This document shows, one piece after another, positions 1 to 10,873 of a stretch of 64,000 nucleotides of DNA; positions within the stretch are counted from its first letter, which is position 1; every line of letters begins with the position of its first letter. The stretch is from positions 9,618,501 to 9,682,500 of the forward strand of contig CP114490.1 of assembly GCA_027186245.1 (NCBI GenBank), read 5' to 3'. The notes below the pieces were generated by a model that was not told where the DNA came from, ran no database searches, and worked only from the letters and a program-made list of their open reading frames with translations. The stretch is from Coriaria nepalensis (Eukaryota; Streptophyta; Magnoliopsida; Cucurbitales; Coriariaceae). Made by a program: the position numbers and the translations under genes.

Positions 1-3
1 TTA

Positions 4-163
4 AGATAAGTTTTATAACTCGTTGATATCAACTGTCCATAATATACGAGACCAATAATATCAACGAGTAAATTTTATGGCTTGTTAACTGTCCATAATG
101 TATTGAATGTTGACTTCAATGGATAAGTTTTATGACTCATTAATATCAACGGTCTATAATATA
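4..163. repeat. Three degenerate copies of a ~40-bp repeat
   Basis: Three related segments lie at about 4-44, 67-101 and 122-163. Each carries a core like AAGTTTTATRRCTCRTTRA followed by a TCAACNGTCYATAATRTA-like tail. The middle copy lacks part of the core. Short ATATCAAC pieces recur between and after the copies. This is an old local amplification, and I see no coding potential. It may continue to the left of the window, since the first copy starts at the edge. Confidence 0.6.
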
Positions 164-1740
164 AAAAACCATTAATATCAACAGGTAATCGTTGATATCT
201 CAATGGATTCTTCTGTTCTAACTTCGTTGAAAGCTCAAAGGGCATGTAAATCCATAAATCTCAACTTGTTCACACATCAAAAAGAAGAAAACAAAACGAT
301 AGAAGATAACAAAAACACTAATCAACATTTTGAAATATATCAAATTGCTTAATAAAAAACGAGTCAAGAGTGAAGTATTGATATAACATTTGTTAAAAGA
401 TCTGATGAGGTGAATGTTCATAGATGAATGATATGAAGAACGATCTGCAAAAAAAAAGACAAAACATCAAAAACAAAAAAATAGATCTGCAGAATGAAAA
501 ATGATGCAGAAAAAAAAATTACGAGAGAAGAAAAAAAATTTCGTTAAAAGGAAAGGTTACACTCACAATTTTAATATATATATATTTTTTTTAATATATA
601 AATAAATAAGAAATAAGATTTAACAAATAAGTATCATATTTAGAAATCTCATAAAAAAAATTATCACATACTTGTCACTTTATCAAATCACCCCCTGGAA
701 GATGCTTCAGCAATAAAAGGGAAAATTAGAGAATATGAAGAATATTAAACAGTGGTAAAATATCGAAAATACATCTTCAAATGTAGAAGATCACTGATCA
801 TGGTTTTGGCATTTTGATTTTTATGGTCTTTTTTTTTTCTTCTTTTTGTCATTTTCCAAAACTGATTTTAGACACTTTGATAGCTAAATAAGTTTGTCCT
901 CTCGCTCTACAGAGTCGATTTTTGTATTTCAAGATGGAAAATTCGGTGCTAAAAGCCAAATATTACCTTACTTTTTTTTTTTTTTTCTATTTTTAGTTAA
1001 ATTCATTAAGTTTCCAAATTCAGAGTGATATACAAATATCTTTAAAAAATAAAAATAAATAAATAAAAATAAAAACCTAGAGGATTAACCATATATATTG
1101 GATTAAGTTTCCTAAGTGTATTAAAACAATTAAATAATAGGATTTCATTGTGTAAAAAAGAAAAAAAAAAGTGGCAAAAATAGATTAGCTTTCATTTCTT
1201 TGATGATAAATTTAGTAAGAAATTTAGAAAATAACATAATTTTATTGAAAAAAAAAAATGAAAATAAGAAATTATTGGAGATTGAACAAGCAATAAAAAT
1301 AAAGGAAAAAGATGAAAAATGAAGACAAAAAATAAAATAAGAAATGAGAGTAAATGGAAGGATTCGATATGTAAACACCCTTTAAATTATTGAATTATAT
1401 TATATTTCATTTACAAGTTCAAAACATATTTATTCACTAAACCTAGACGGCCGGGCTTGGATAGTGGTGGATCCACCGTGGGATCCACCTATACATTACC
1501 CTCTAAAAAAAAGTCCCAATTTGGGAATTATTTCTGAGTTTTTTAGTAGGTTAAGAAGGACATAATCTTTTTGTTTTTTTTTTTTCTTAAATTCTGGTTG
1601 GTTTTTTAAAAATAAAAAACAATGCTAGCTAAGCCTATGCTTCTCATGAGTTCATGGATTGTTCCTTCTTCACCCCATATGTAATTCGAATCCAGAGAGA
1701 GTAAGAGGAGCTTTTTTGTTTGGCAAGAGAAGTATGAATG
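164..1740. other. AT-rich intergenic DNA upstream of the NAC gene
   Basis: Mostly A/T runs and short homopolymers. A GC-richer patch near 1448-1490 contains the 12-bp palindrome GGTGGATCCACC next to a second GGATCC. No gene, RNA or transposon end was recognised. Confidence 0.6.
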
Positions 1741-1756
1741 AAGAATCCTTTGCTTC

Positions 1757-2213
1757 TAAATATATATAGTTAAGTGTTCCCTTTTATTGTCTTTATCGTT
1801 TTGGAGAATATATTTTATACTTAAGCTTTGTAGACACTCTAGAATGACATTAGACCTGAAAACCTACCTCTCTCTCTCTCTCACATTCCAAATAGGTTGC
1901 CCCATCTCCACTTCATTCTTTCCATTAATGTCTGATTGTTTTCTTTAAAAATATAAACGAGTTATAACTACTGAGAGCTGCCTTTTGTCAGAGTTAAAAA
2001 AGGCCCCAAATCTCCATTTCATTCCTTTTAGTTTTTCTCTTACGTTTTCTTTCACACATACCCTATAGCTTCTACCACCACTACCAAACTTAAGATCCAA
2101 GCAACCCTTCTTCTTTTCCCAAATTCCTCTCCCTTTCCACAACTTAATTCTCCTTATTTTCACTCCTGGATCTGTTTATTGGCTTATTCTGGAGTTGCAG
2201 CAGTGGAAGAAAC
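1757..2213 (+). promoter_or_regulatory. Putative promoter and 5' leader of the NAC gene
   Basis: A TATATATA box sits at 1761-1768 and a CT tract at about 1868-1882, a common arrangement in plant core promoters and leaders. The chosen NAC start codon is about 450 bases further on. This implies a leader of roughly 400 nt, or a leader intron that I cannot resolve. Placement is inferred from motifs only. Confidence 0.4.
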
Positions 2214-3997
2214 ATGATATTAGAAGTTAAGCAAATGGGCAATGACCCTAATGACGATGATCATAACAATGTCATTACTGGAACAAAAGATCATCTAATG
2301 ATCAGAACTTGTCCTTCATGTGGGCGCCAAGTCAAATGCCGCGATCAGCAGGTTAGAGAGATGAGTGTTAACATATTTAAGATTTACTTCTTTGTATTAA
2401 TTTATTTAATTGCAATTTTTTTGGTTTATTTATTTATTTAACTTACAATTTGTTTACATGTACTGGAGAGATGAGTGCTGACTGCTAACAATATTGTTGT
2501 TCATGATTCGTAAATTGCATTTGTGTGTTCATATCTGTCTTTCCTCTACATGGATATTGTGAAGGAAAAATGATGTGTAACTGTATATGCATATTAGGCA
2601 GGAATTCATGATTTACCAGGGTTACCAGCCGGGGTGAAGTTCGACCCAACCGACCAAGAGCTTCTTGAACATTTAGAGGGGAAGGTGCGGCCCGATGCTC
2701 ATACGCTTCACCCTCTTATTGATGAGTTTATCCATACGATTGAAGGAGAAAATGGAATTTGCTACACTCATCCTCAGAAATTGCCAGGTGAATATAACTG
2801 CAATTATTTGATAAGTACACACCCACACATATATATAACTAGTTTGGTTGATCTTTATGTAGTTAACTGTTGTTAATTATTAGTGTACACCTACATATAG
2901 ATTAAGGTTGGAAATCCTTCACCTAACCCTCTTTTTCTTGACACTCCCCCCCCCCCCCCCCACCCCCAAAAAAAACCATTTTTGTGTTTTCTAAATGTAT
3001 TGATGAATTTGCTAGCATTAGCATAATTGGGTTACATGTTTAGGAAACGTAACAACTTTTGTGATCGAATTAATAAGATGCGTAGTTAAATCGATCGAAT
3101 CTTTCGTGTATTCAATAATTTGTGGTTTTTTATACACAAAAATTTACTATGTATGTGCATACTACTTTATAGTATCCATAATCAATTTTAAAAAACGCTT
3201 TGTCCCAAGATATTCTTGAAATATATAAAGGTGATGATCACACCAGCAGAAGTGTGTACAAATATATATCGATGAAACAGATACTTTAATGCTCATAACA
3301 CAGATTTAAATGCACTCTTGTTGATTGTGAGGAAAAAAAAGAAAAAAGAAAAGATAAAACCTCTTAACTGGTAACTTATACACTTATATGACATTTCGTT
3401 AAAGTCTAAGAAACCTTAAATGAAATATGATTGATTTGATTGTACATTTATGATGCAGGAGTACGCAAAGATGGTTTGGTCAGTCATTTCTTTCATAGAC
3501 CATCAAAAGCATATACGACGGGAACAAGAAAGAGAAGAAAAGTGCACACAGTTGAAACAGACGAGGCCGGAGGCAATGGTGGGGAAACTAGGTGGCACAA
3601 AACTGGAAAGACGAGGCCGGTTTTTGCAAGTGGGGGAAGAATGAAAGGGTACAAAAAGATACTAGTTCTCTACACAAATTATGGGAAGCAAAGAAAGCCT
3701 GAGAAAACAAATTGGGTAATGCATCAATATCATCTTGGCAATAATGAGGAAGAGAAAGAAGGTGAACTTGTGGTCTCTAAGGTTTTCTACCAAACACAGC
3801 CTAGACAATGTGGCTCACTACTCATGAAGGATTCACTTGGTAATTTGAAGCTCAAGAGACAGGAACATGGTTGTGAGGGTTCGATTATTAATGATCATGA
3901 TCATGTTGTCAAGTACTATACTAACCAGAGTTCTTTCATCTCGTTTGAGCAAAGTGGCCAATTTGAAGTTCATGGTGGGTCTTCTAATATTGCATAA
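2214..3997 (+). CDS. NAC-domain transcription factor, SND2/ANAC073 type
   Basis: Three exons, 2214-2351, 2598-2787 and 3459-3997, join in frame to a 288-residue protein. Splice sites are CAG|GT..TAG|GCA and CCAG|GT..GCAG|GA. Each junction restores family sequence: [13 protein letters not shown] at the first, LPG then [19 protein letters not shown] at the second. The NAC DNA-binding domain fills most of exons 2 and 3 ([46 protein letters not shown]). The N-terminus has a small Cys cluster, [13 protein letters not shown], residues 32-44, typical of this subfamily. SND2-group proteins are nuclear activators of secondary-wall genes such as cellulose synthases. A second Met at residue 8 (MGNDPNDDD) is an alternative start. 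Intron 2 holds a C-rich run near 2947. The exact paralogue (SND2, SND3 or ANAC075-like) is not settled. The C-terminal 70 residues lack a motif I know. Confidence 0.93.
2946..2968 (+). repeat. Poly-C tract in NAC intron 2
   Basis: An almost pure run of about 20 C residues, followed by CCCCCAAAAAA, inside the second NAC intron. Such tracts are prone to slippage, and the called length may not be exact. Confidence 0.8.
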
Positions 3998-6900
3998 GTA
4001 TGTATAAGAAAAAAGGGATTGGATTAGTGTGTATGATAATAAAAATAACTCGAGTATTTAGAGAAAGTATCCCGTACATAAATAAATGAGGTGCATGCAA
4101 ATCACACGAGAGGAGGTAAGTCTCATACAGTGAATCTTACTCAACTCTCTCACATATATTTCATGCAGCTGATACAGGAGATACTTTCTCGAACTTTTCG
4201 GAGGCATGCCCTAATAAAATCCCTGATATCATAATTTAAGACTCGAATCCTCATCGTGAAACGAAGAAACAACTGCAAACAATAAGAAAAATAAAGGGCA
4301 GATTATGAAGGGCTAAGCTTGAAGATCCAGGTATAAATGTATATTTTGTATTTCTTTTTAGACTTTTGTGTGAGAAAGGGCATTATTTATATTTCAGTGC
4401 ATAATTTGTACAAGTGCATTGAGAAAGATCTTGATTTCACACAGGGTGGGGAATACCCACTTGATTATACAGACAGTTAACACCACAGTAAACTGTACAA
4501 AGGTGACCCAACACCGTTCTCATTATTATTGTTGTAAAAGAAATATATATATATTTATTATTGATATAGCCTCTACTGTGCTTTTCGAGCACTCTTAAAA
4601 GTGGGTATAGCCTCTACTGTGCTTTTCGAGCATTCTTTTCCCCCTTTTTACACCAAAAGGGTACAGAGATGAAGTGGCACCACACAGCCGCATGAAGTAT
4701 TTAAAAAATTCTCTAAATAAAAAAAAAATTAATAATACAACTTCGTCTAGAAAACTTATACCCAGAAGAAATTCCCCATTCCAGTTATCTTGGACGGTAG
4801 ACCAGCAAATCCGGCCAGACCCTGTCCAGAAGGGTTTCAATTTTTTGAAATGAACAGATCTATTGATTCTAATAACTGATTGCATAGTAGATCTTCCGGA
4901 ATTTTCTATTCATAGATGATAAAGAATTCCATTTCTAGCTATGATTCACATTGAGAAAGAAAAAGAATCTAAGGTGACTTCTTTGGATTGGATGAGATGG
5001 GACAAAATGAAGGCTCATCTCAATTCTTTTGGGACTCCTTCCTCTAAGTAGGTAATTCTGTTAATAAATACTAAAAATAAATAGGCTTTCTACCACCACA
5101 CCAGTGTATCTATTTATAATTTTAATTTTATTCATTTTAACCCCTACTAATTTATATTATTAAACTTTATACCCATATAATTTTTTAAATTTTTTTCCCC
5201 CAAACCCCTAAAAATTAGGCATCACTGCGTCTTGCAATACCACCCCCTCTAAGCACCATGCTTTCAACACCGCCATCCACACCCTTTTTTTTTTCTCTCT
5301 CTCTAGGTTGGAATCCTAGGACTGAATCTAGGATTCAAACCGATATTTCAAGTCTAAGTTCAAAACCCAGATTTTAACCAAGATTCAAAATTGGATTTCA
5401 AACCAAATTTCATTTCAAGTCTGGGTTCTAATCCCATATTTCTAAATATGTATTCAAACCTAGAGAGTCTCTCAATGGCGGAAGTGGCACCAGCATGGCA
5501 TCAGAGGAGGTGGAGGGAAATGAGGAATATAAGAAATTCAAAAATTTTGAGAAATGGGTGAAAATTTTGAGGAGGTTCATCGTCTCAACCAGTGAATCGA
5601 TAACTGTAATTACAAGACGAGCCCGAAGTACTTTAAAATCATTAAACGGATACATATATATTAAATTAATTCATTTAATCTGTTCAATTTAACGCTTCAT
5701 GTTAGTATTATGTTCCCTTACAGGACACACAAACGTTAAGTATACTTTACCGTCTGGACAATACACAGTGCAGCAACCCTACAACAACTACTTAAAACGT
5801 GGACATTATGGAGAGTCCTAAAGAATACTACTCATAACATGAAAATTATGGCGGAAGAGTACTACTCGCGATATGGACCATATAGAATTACGAACGACTA
5901 TTATTCTCAATTTTCACAAAATAGGGGCCCAAATGGTCAGTAATAGATCCTTTAGTTGGACTCAAAAGAAGGACTCCAGAAAAATAATAACATCAATAGA
6001 CATATCAATGTACTCTGACAAAATAGATATTCAAAATCGCTAATACACTAAAGCTATTAACTTTGATAAATCATATACTATTGATACCAGAAACCAGCTA
6101 AAAGAAGGCATCAAATTCAAGTAAACCAACTCAAAATATTTGAAGCCTCCGAAGAGCAGAATCACAAGAGCAACCTAAACCAGCAAACAATTGAATTTAT
6201 GAACTTGTGAATAAAGTAAAACACTTGATAAACCAATCGACTTCAATGCAATCATACAATACTAAACTCTATAACCAATTCAAAAGGGCACTCAGATCGA
6301 CTAAATTAGCACAGAATTAGGCATCCAAGAACAGAATCACAGGGTAAAAACCTACAGCAATTGATTACTCATACAGTCATACTCGATCAGAAAGAAAAAA
6401 GCATTAAACTGAAAGAAAAAAAAACCCAATTAAATATGACACCAAACGAACAATTAAAAAGCATTTCAGAGAACACCGAACTAACAATTACATAGAAGAG
6501 GATGAAAAGTCCATGTTTTCACAAAATATTAAACAAAAAAACAACCTCCAAATCAAAACAAAATTCAGCACGAGAAAGAAAGAAATAAATAGAAGAATGA
6601 AGCATAAATCATGCAATTCAACGAACCCTACTTCTTATATTGTGTCTTACATGGCTTTCCTTCACTTACATAATATAAAAAATTAATGATTCGTACATGT
6701 CATATTGTATCTTACCGTAAGATAATCAGGGGATTACTGTAATTGTGTCACTTAGAGGATAATCTTTAATGTTACTGCAATTGTAATTATATAAGATCAC
6801 GGTCTAAATAAAATATAGCATCATTTAACTCAATATCAACAAAATCTTACCTAAATCCCCCATATGCTCTTTGTTTCAAGGTCTTGGGGCCTGGGAAACA

Positions 6901-7739
6901 TTATGCACGTTATAATACTATGGGCTTACCAATTAAGCAAAGTGATAAATTCAAACAAGAAAACCAATACATAAGGTATGTCTATAACCCTACAACGTTA
7001 GGTCTGCTAGAAGCATAACTTGTACTCCGACAATTAGCATGAATAACAAAACTATGATACCATGGCATTGTGATTCAAGCTATCATTTCAAGTTTTCAAC
7101 ACTTAAAATGACCATAATATGCAGTACAAGCGATACAAAACATGTGTTCAAAAAATGTTAAAATGTACCTTCTTTTCATGGCATTCGACGCCGATAGAAC
7201 ACTTCACAACTTGGTTAACAGAAAAAAAATTTAAAAAGCTTAAAAATATTTTTTTTAAATTTTGCAAACCGAACCAGTTTAAATGAATTTTTCCTTTTTT
7301 AATTTTTTTGAAATGTAAATAAGATTCATGTAAACTAATAAGTCGTTCTGTTGAATATATTCAGTTGGTATTAGGATCTTAATAGAAAGTGTTTTATTTT
7401 TTTTTATTCTTGATTTTTATTATTATATATATATATATATTACTATGTTTATAGAATTTCAATCAAAGGTTTACGTGATTATGAGATTTATTTATAGGGG
7501 CTACGTGCTCATCACATTAGGTATGGGTCGTGACATCTCGGAGGGAGGAAGATCTGCCAATATGGTAAGGCTAACAACTAGCGGATCATACTCGTGACCC
7601 AAACAACTGAGTATGTAAGAGACAAGATCTACCGACAGGAGAGGATGACCGATTGAGGCTAGCGTATCACCCTACGTCTTAAAAAACTGGAAGTATTCAG
7701 TAGTATTTTTTTATCATTTTTTTTGTTTACACTAGTGTG
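3998..7739. other. Intergenic DNA, largely unassigned
   Basis: AT-rich sequence with short reading frames but no recognisable protein. A short direct repeat at 4565-4632 is listed separately. An (AT)n run lies near 7425-7440. The patch 7490-7690 is GC-richer than its surroundings and looks like foreign or transposon-derived DNA, but I recognise nothing in it. Confidence 0.55.
4565..4632. repeat. 27-bp direct repeat, period 41 bp
   Basis: The core TATAGCCTCTACTGTGCTTT, followed by TCGAGCA, occurs at 4565-4591 and again at 4606-4632 without mismatch. The copies are separated by 14 bases including AAAAGTGGG. It lies in the 3' flank of the NAC gene. The perfect identity suggests recent duplication or a repeated transposon terminus. 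Confidence 0.75.
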
Positions 7740-8170
7740 AATCTGATCTATTGTGCGTGGGTGTTGCATTGAGTGGAGAAAATGGCGGCGAGTGCAGATC
7801 ATACAACTTGGGTGGAGTCCAGGCCAACCACTGTCGGAAGAATTTCAATGCTTATTGCAGAGTGGAAGGCGGAGAGAATCAATTGGTCCTGTTGGTACCA
7901 ATGATTGTATGCCAAATTCGGCTTCGGTGGCTAAATGGCCAAACTGCTGGGAAGAAACCGTGGAGGGGTCAGGATTGAACTAACAACACATCCGAAGACC
8001 TGATGACCTAAATGGTATGGCTTGACCTCTGCTAATCACAAATGATAATTAGAATCAGTGAGTTTTATTTGATTAGTTAAACTTAACTGAGGTAAAGGGA
8101 TGAGAGCTGACGTAGTGGGTGCGTTGATTGGTGTGGAAAGAGTTGCTTCGGAGGTGTTGGTAGCAGCCAT
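7740..8170 (-). pseudogene. Ty1/copia gag relic (Ale/Retrofit-like)
   Basis: Reading leftward from an ATG at 8170 gives a typical copia gag start: MAATNTSEA, then PLPQLSLTNQIKL, then NYHL, a stop where W is usual, then LAEVKPYHLGHQVFG. Further on come YQQDQLILSALHSAISIEI, LPTVVGLDSTQ and WSAL-like residues, all diagnostic of the gag/UBN2 family. Stop codons interrupt the frame at least three times. The start lies 61 bases from a primer binding site, the normal spacing. Protease, integrase and RT are not found to the left, so only the first part of the element survives. Confidence 0.8.
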
Positions 8171-8230
8171 TTGAAAAGAGAAGAATAGAAAGGGAGAGGG
8201 AATGAGGACGAGAGACGTGAGTCCACTTTT

Positions 8231-8242
8231 GCTCTGATACCA
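8231..8242 (-). other. Primer binding site of the copia relic (initiator tRNA-Met)
   Basis: The minus strand reads TGGTATCAGAGC, the canonical 12-base complement to the 3' end of plant initiator tRNA-Met used by copia elements. It fixes the element orientation (minus) and separates the LTR on the right from the gag relic on the left. Confidence 0.85.
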
Positions 8243-8245
8243 AAA

Positions 8246-8540
8246 TAAAGTTAATAGAATAGGAAAATCTATATTGTATTTCTCACTGATTGATTTTCAA
8301 TTAATGGAAGAGATAAACTTTTATATTACAAGGTATATTACCGTTGCTTTGTTTATGGTAAAGTCAACAGGTATTTAATGCATTATAGCTGTTGTCATAT
8401 ACTGCCATGTATAAGATGGATTGTTTGCCATATTTAGATAGGAGTGTTTTTGGTAAGATGATGAGGTGACTCTTGGCTTGTGAGGTTGTTTTGACATTGA
8501 TCAATCATTATAAACTAATTCCAGCTTTTATGTCATCTTC
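8246..8540 (-). mobile_element. Probable 5' LTR remnant of the copia relic
   Basis: Sequence immediately upstream (in element sense) of the primer binding site, up to the 3' end of the IDD gene. By position it should be the LTR. The terminal CA expected next to the primer site has been lost, and I could not define the outer TG end, so the limits are approximate. It would also act as the 3' flank of the neighbouring IDD gene, which ends at 8578. Confidence 0.45.
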
Positions 8541-8577
8541 ATTGCGAGTCTAATCATATTTACAACACAAATGTTGA

Positions 8578-10873
8578 TCAAATCCATTCATGGATTGATG
8601 AAGGGTGGCAAATGGTTTGAACAGCAACACCTAGAAAGTCCCTAGTTTGTCCCCCTGCCATGCTTTGATCTTGATCGCCCTGTGTTTTCCTTCGTTTTGC
8701 AGCCGGGAAAATCTGTGACAAATTCCCAGTCGAATCTTGCACATCATCATTTCCAAGCCTACTAATTTGCAATAGTGGGTTAATTGAACCATATAATCCA
8801 TTAAACTTGTTCCCGTCTTGATCAACAGAAGTAGGAGGAGTAGTAGTAGAAGTGCTAATATTGTTGCACTTCAAACCAAAATTCCCTAAAAATATAGATG
8901 GGTCAGCTGAAGTAGGAGAAGTAGTAGTAGTTGACCCATTCTCTGTTGCTTTTTGTAACAACGCAGTGGCTGACATATTTGCATAATCAGGGTTTTGATG
9001 GCATTGTTGTAACTGTAATTGGTTGCTGTATAAAGAAGGAACACTAACAAGCTGATCATGCGTAGTACTTCCAGAAACATCCTTAACATGGCTCAATGGT
9101 AGTGAATTAGTGCTTGTTAGCTCTTGTTCAACATTACCTGAAGATCCAAAAGCCCAATTCAACTGATGATAGTCATGAGAAGTATTACCGACTAGTACTT
9201 GATGAGGATCTTCATTGTTGTCATGATGATGACGAATAATATCTTGGAGAATGATGCTGTTATTTTGAGTCATAATTGATAGATGGGCTTGAGATCCTTG
9301 ACCCATCCATAGATGGAGGCCCGCCGACATTGTCGGCGTTGCTTCATTGAGTGACGTCGGGATTGGTTTGAGAACAGAAGAGAAGTGTTTTGCCATATTT
9401 GCCTCCAGAGGAGAAGCTGATGATCCCATTATGAAGTGGTTGTAATTGATATTGCTTATGCTTCTTGCTGCATTGACCCTAGCAGTTTCTTCAGCTAAAG
9501 CATCACAAAATCCCCTATGAGTGATGAAGCTATCTCTCCTGCTTGCAAAAGATTCATAAAAAGCTTATTGACAACATAATTTAAAGATACTGATACAAAT
9601 CTAGATGAACGAATTAACTAAGTTAAAAGTTGAGATTATCATATGAGATTGAAAATTAATCAAAGATACACACATTCCAAGAATACGTTTGTCTCGACCG
9701 TGGTCCCTATACCTAGCTAGCTACTTGCTTCATAGAGATCACAAACAAAGAGATAAAAAAAAAAAAAAAGTGAGTAGAGACGAAAATAAACCTATCACAC
9801 CCACAAAAATCAGATTCATGTTTATTTTTTCAGATAAATGAAAAAATCGGAAAAATAAAATATAAAGGAAATATAAATAAATAAATGTATTGAAATCAAT
9901 TATATTACCGTGAAAATAGAGTACCACAGTCACATTTGTACTCTCTAGTGCCACAAGTTTTAGAATGAGCTTTCCAATCTGACTGAACGGCATATCTTTT
10001 TGAACACTTCTCACACTTCCACTTCTTCTCACCGTGCTTCCTACAAAAGTGCTTTTTAATGCCGGTGAGGTCGCCTAGGGCCCGAGAAGGGTGGTGATGG
10101 ACGCATATTTTTTCCGGGCAAACATAAACGCGCTTTTTAATCTCTTTACTTGTTCTTTGCTTCAGCTTCCATGGAAGATTATGTCCACGTCTATGGAGTT
10201 GTAGGTTTTGATCCCTTTGGAAACCTTTCCCACATATTTCACATAAGAATCTATTTGTCGCCATAAGAGTTTTTGGGGACAAGGCAATCACTTCTGCTTC
10301 TGGATCTGATCAAGATAATGTCAAATGGAATATTATCATTTTTAATTCTTTCCAAAACAAAAAAAAAAAAAAAAAACAAACAAGGAGATTGTCTTAATTT
10401 GAATCACCCTTCATAAACATTAAGCTAGAGAGGTATATAGAAGAGATCGAGTGATGTTAATCATTTGTTACATAAAATATGTAACAAAAGACAACCAGAA
10501 AAAGTCGACCTCAGTATTCTGATGACTGACTTCACCATCAGATGAGATTTTTTCTAACCGAACATGTGTATAGTATAGATATTTGATCTTGTTCTTCTAT
10601 AGAAGGCTGTTCTCTAAGATTTAGTCTGATAAATAACTAAAAATCATAAGATGCCAAATCCAAATCTATCATTTTCTCCTCTCTTCCCCACCAAGAGAAA
10701 GAAAAGAAAGAAGAAGAAGAAGAAGTATATATATATATATATATATATGTTAAAACAAACTTGCCTGGAGCTCCAGGGAGGTTTCTCTTCTTCTTTACAA
10801 CAGGAGGATTGGATCCACGTATTGGGGTTTGAACAAAACCATTTGAAACAAACCCTTCTTGAGAATCAGCCAT
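8578..10873 (-). CDS. INDETERMINATE-domain (IDD) C2H2 zinc-finger transcription factor
   Basis: Three exons read from right to left, 10873-10765, 10305-9909 and 9538-8578, give a 488-residue protein. The ID domain is complete. Finger 1 is at residues 58-78 (CEICGKGFQRDQNLQLHRRGH), finger 2 about 99-127, finger 3 at 134-154 (CEKCSKRYAVQSDWKAH) and finger 4 from about 159, split by intron 2 (CDCGTLFSR, RDSFITHRGFCD). A basic KKKRNLPG stretch precedes them as a likely nuclear signal. The two C-terminal family motifs are present: MSATALLQK at 357-365 and TRDFLGV at 467-473. IDD proteins bind DNA in the nucleus and partner GRAS proteins such as DELLA, SHR and SCR. Intron 2 is GT-AG. Intron 1 fits only as GC-AG (see that entry). 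An upstream in-frame Met at 10891 would add six residues. Which IDD paralogue it is remains open. Confidence 0.94.
10306..10764 (-). other. IDD intron 1, GC-AG type
   Basis: The exon 1 end reads CTCCAG|GCAAGTTTG on the minus strand. Using GC at 10764-10763 joins exon 1 in phase to exon 2 and yields LPGAPDPEAEVIALSPKTL, the invariant IDD sequence. The only nearby GT, four bases on, would shift the frame. AG|GCAAGT is the strong donor context seen in known plant GC-AG introns. The acceptor is TTGATCAG|AT. The intron also holds an (AT)n run at about 10726-10749 and a purine-rich run beside it. Confidence 0.85.

Noticed and set aside
3440..3458. Start of the NAC exon 3 frame at the ATG-like codon at 3440
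   Set aside because: It lies in the intron; the acceptor at 3457-3458 joins exon 2 in frame to family-conserved sequence.
7751..7983. Two overlapping plus-strand open frames of about 75 codons
   Set aside because: They are shadows of the minus-strand copia gag relic.
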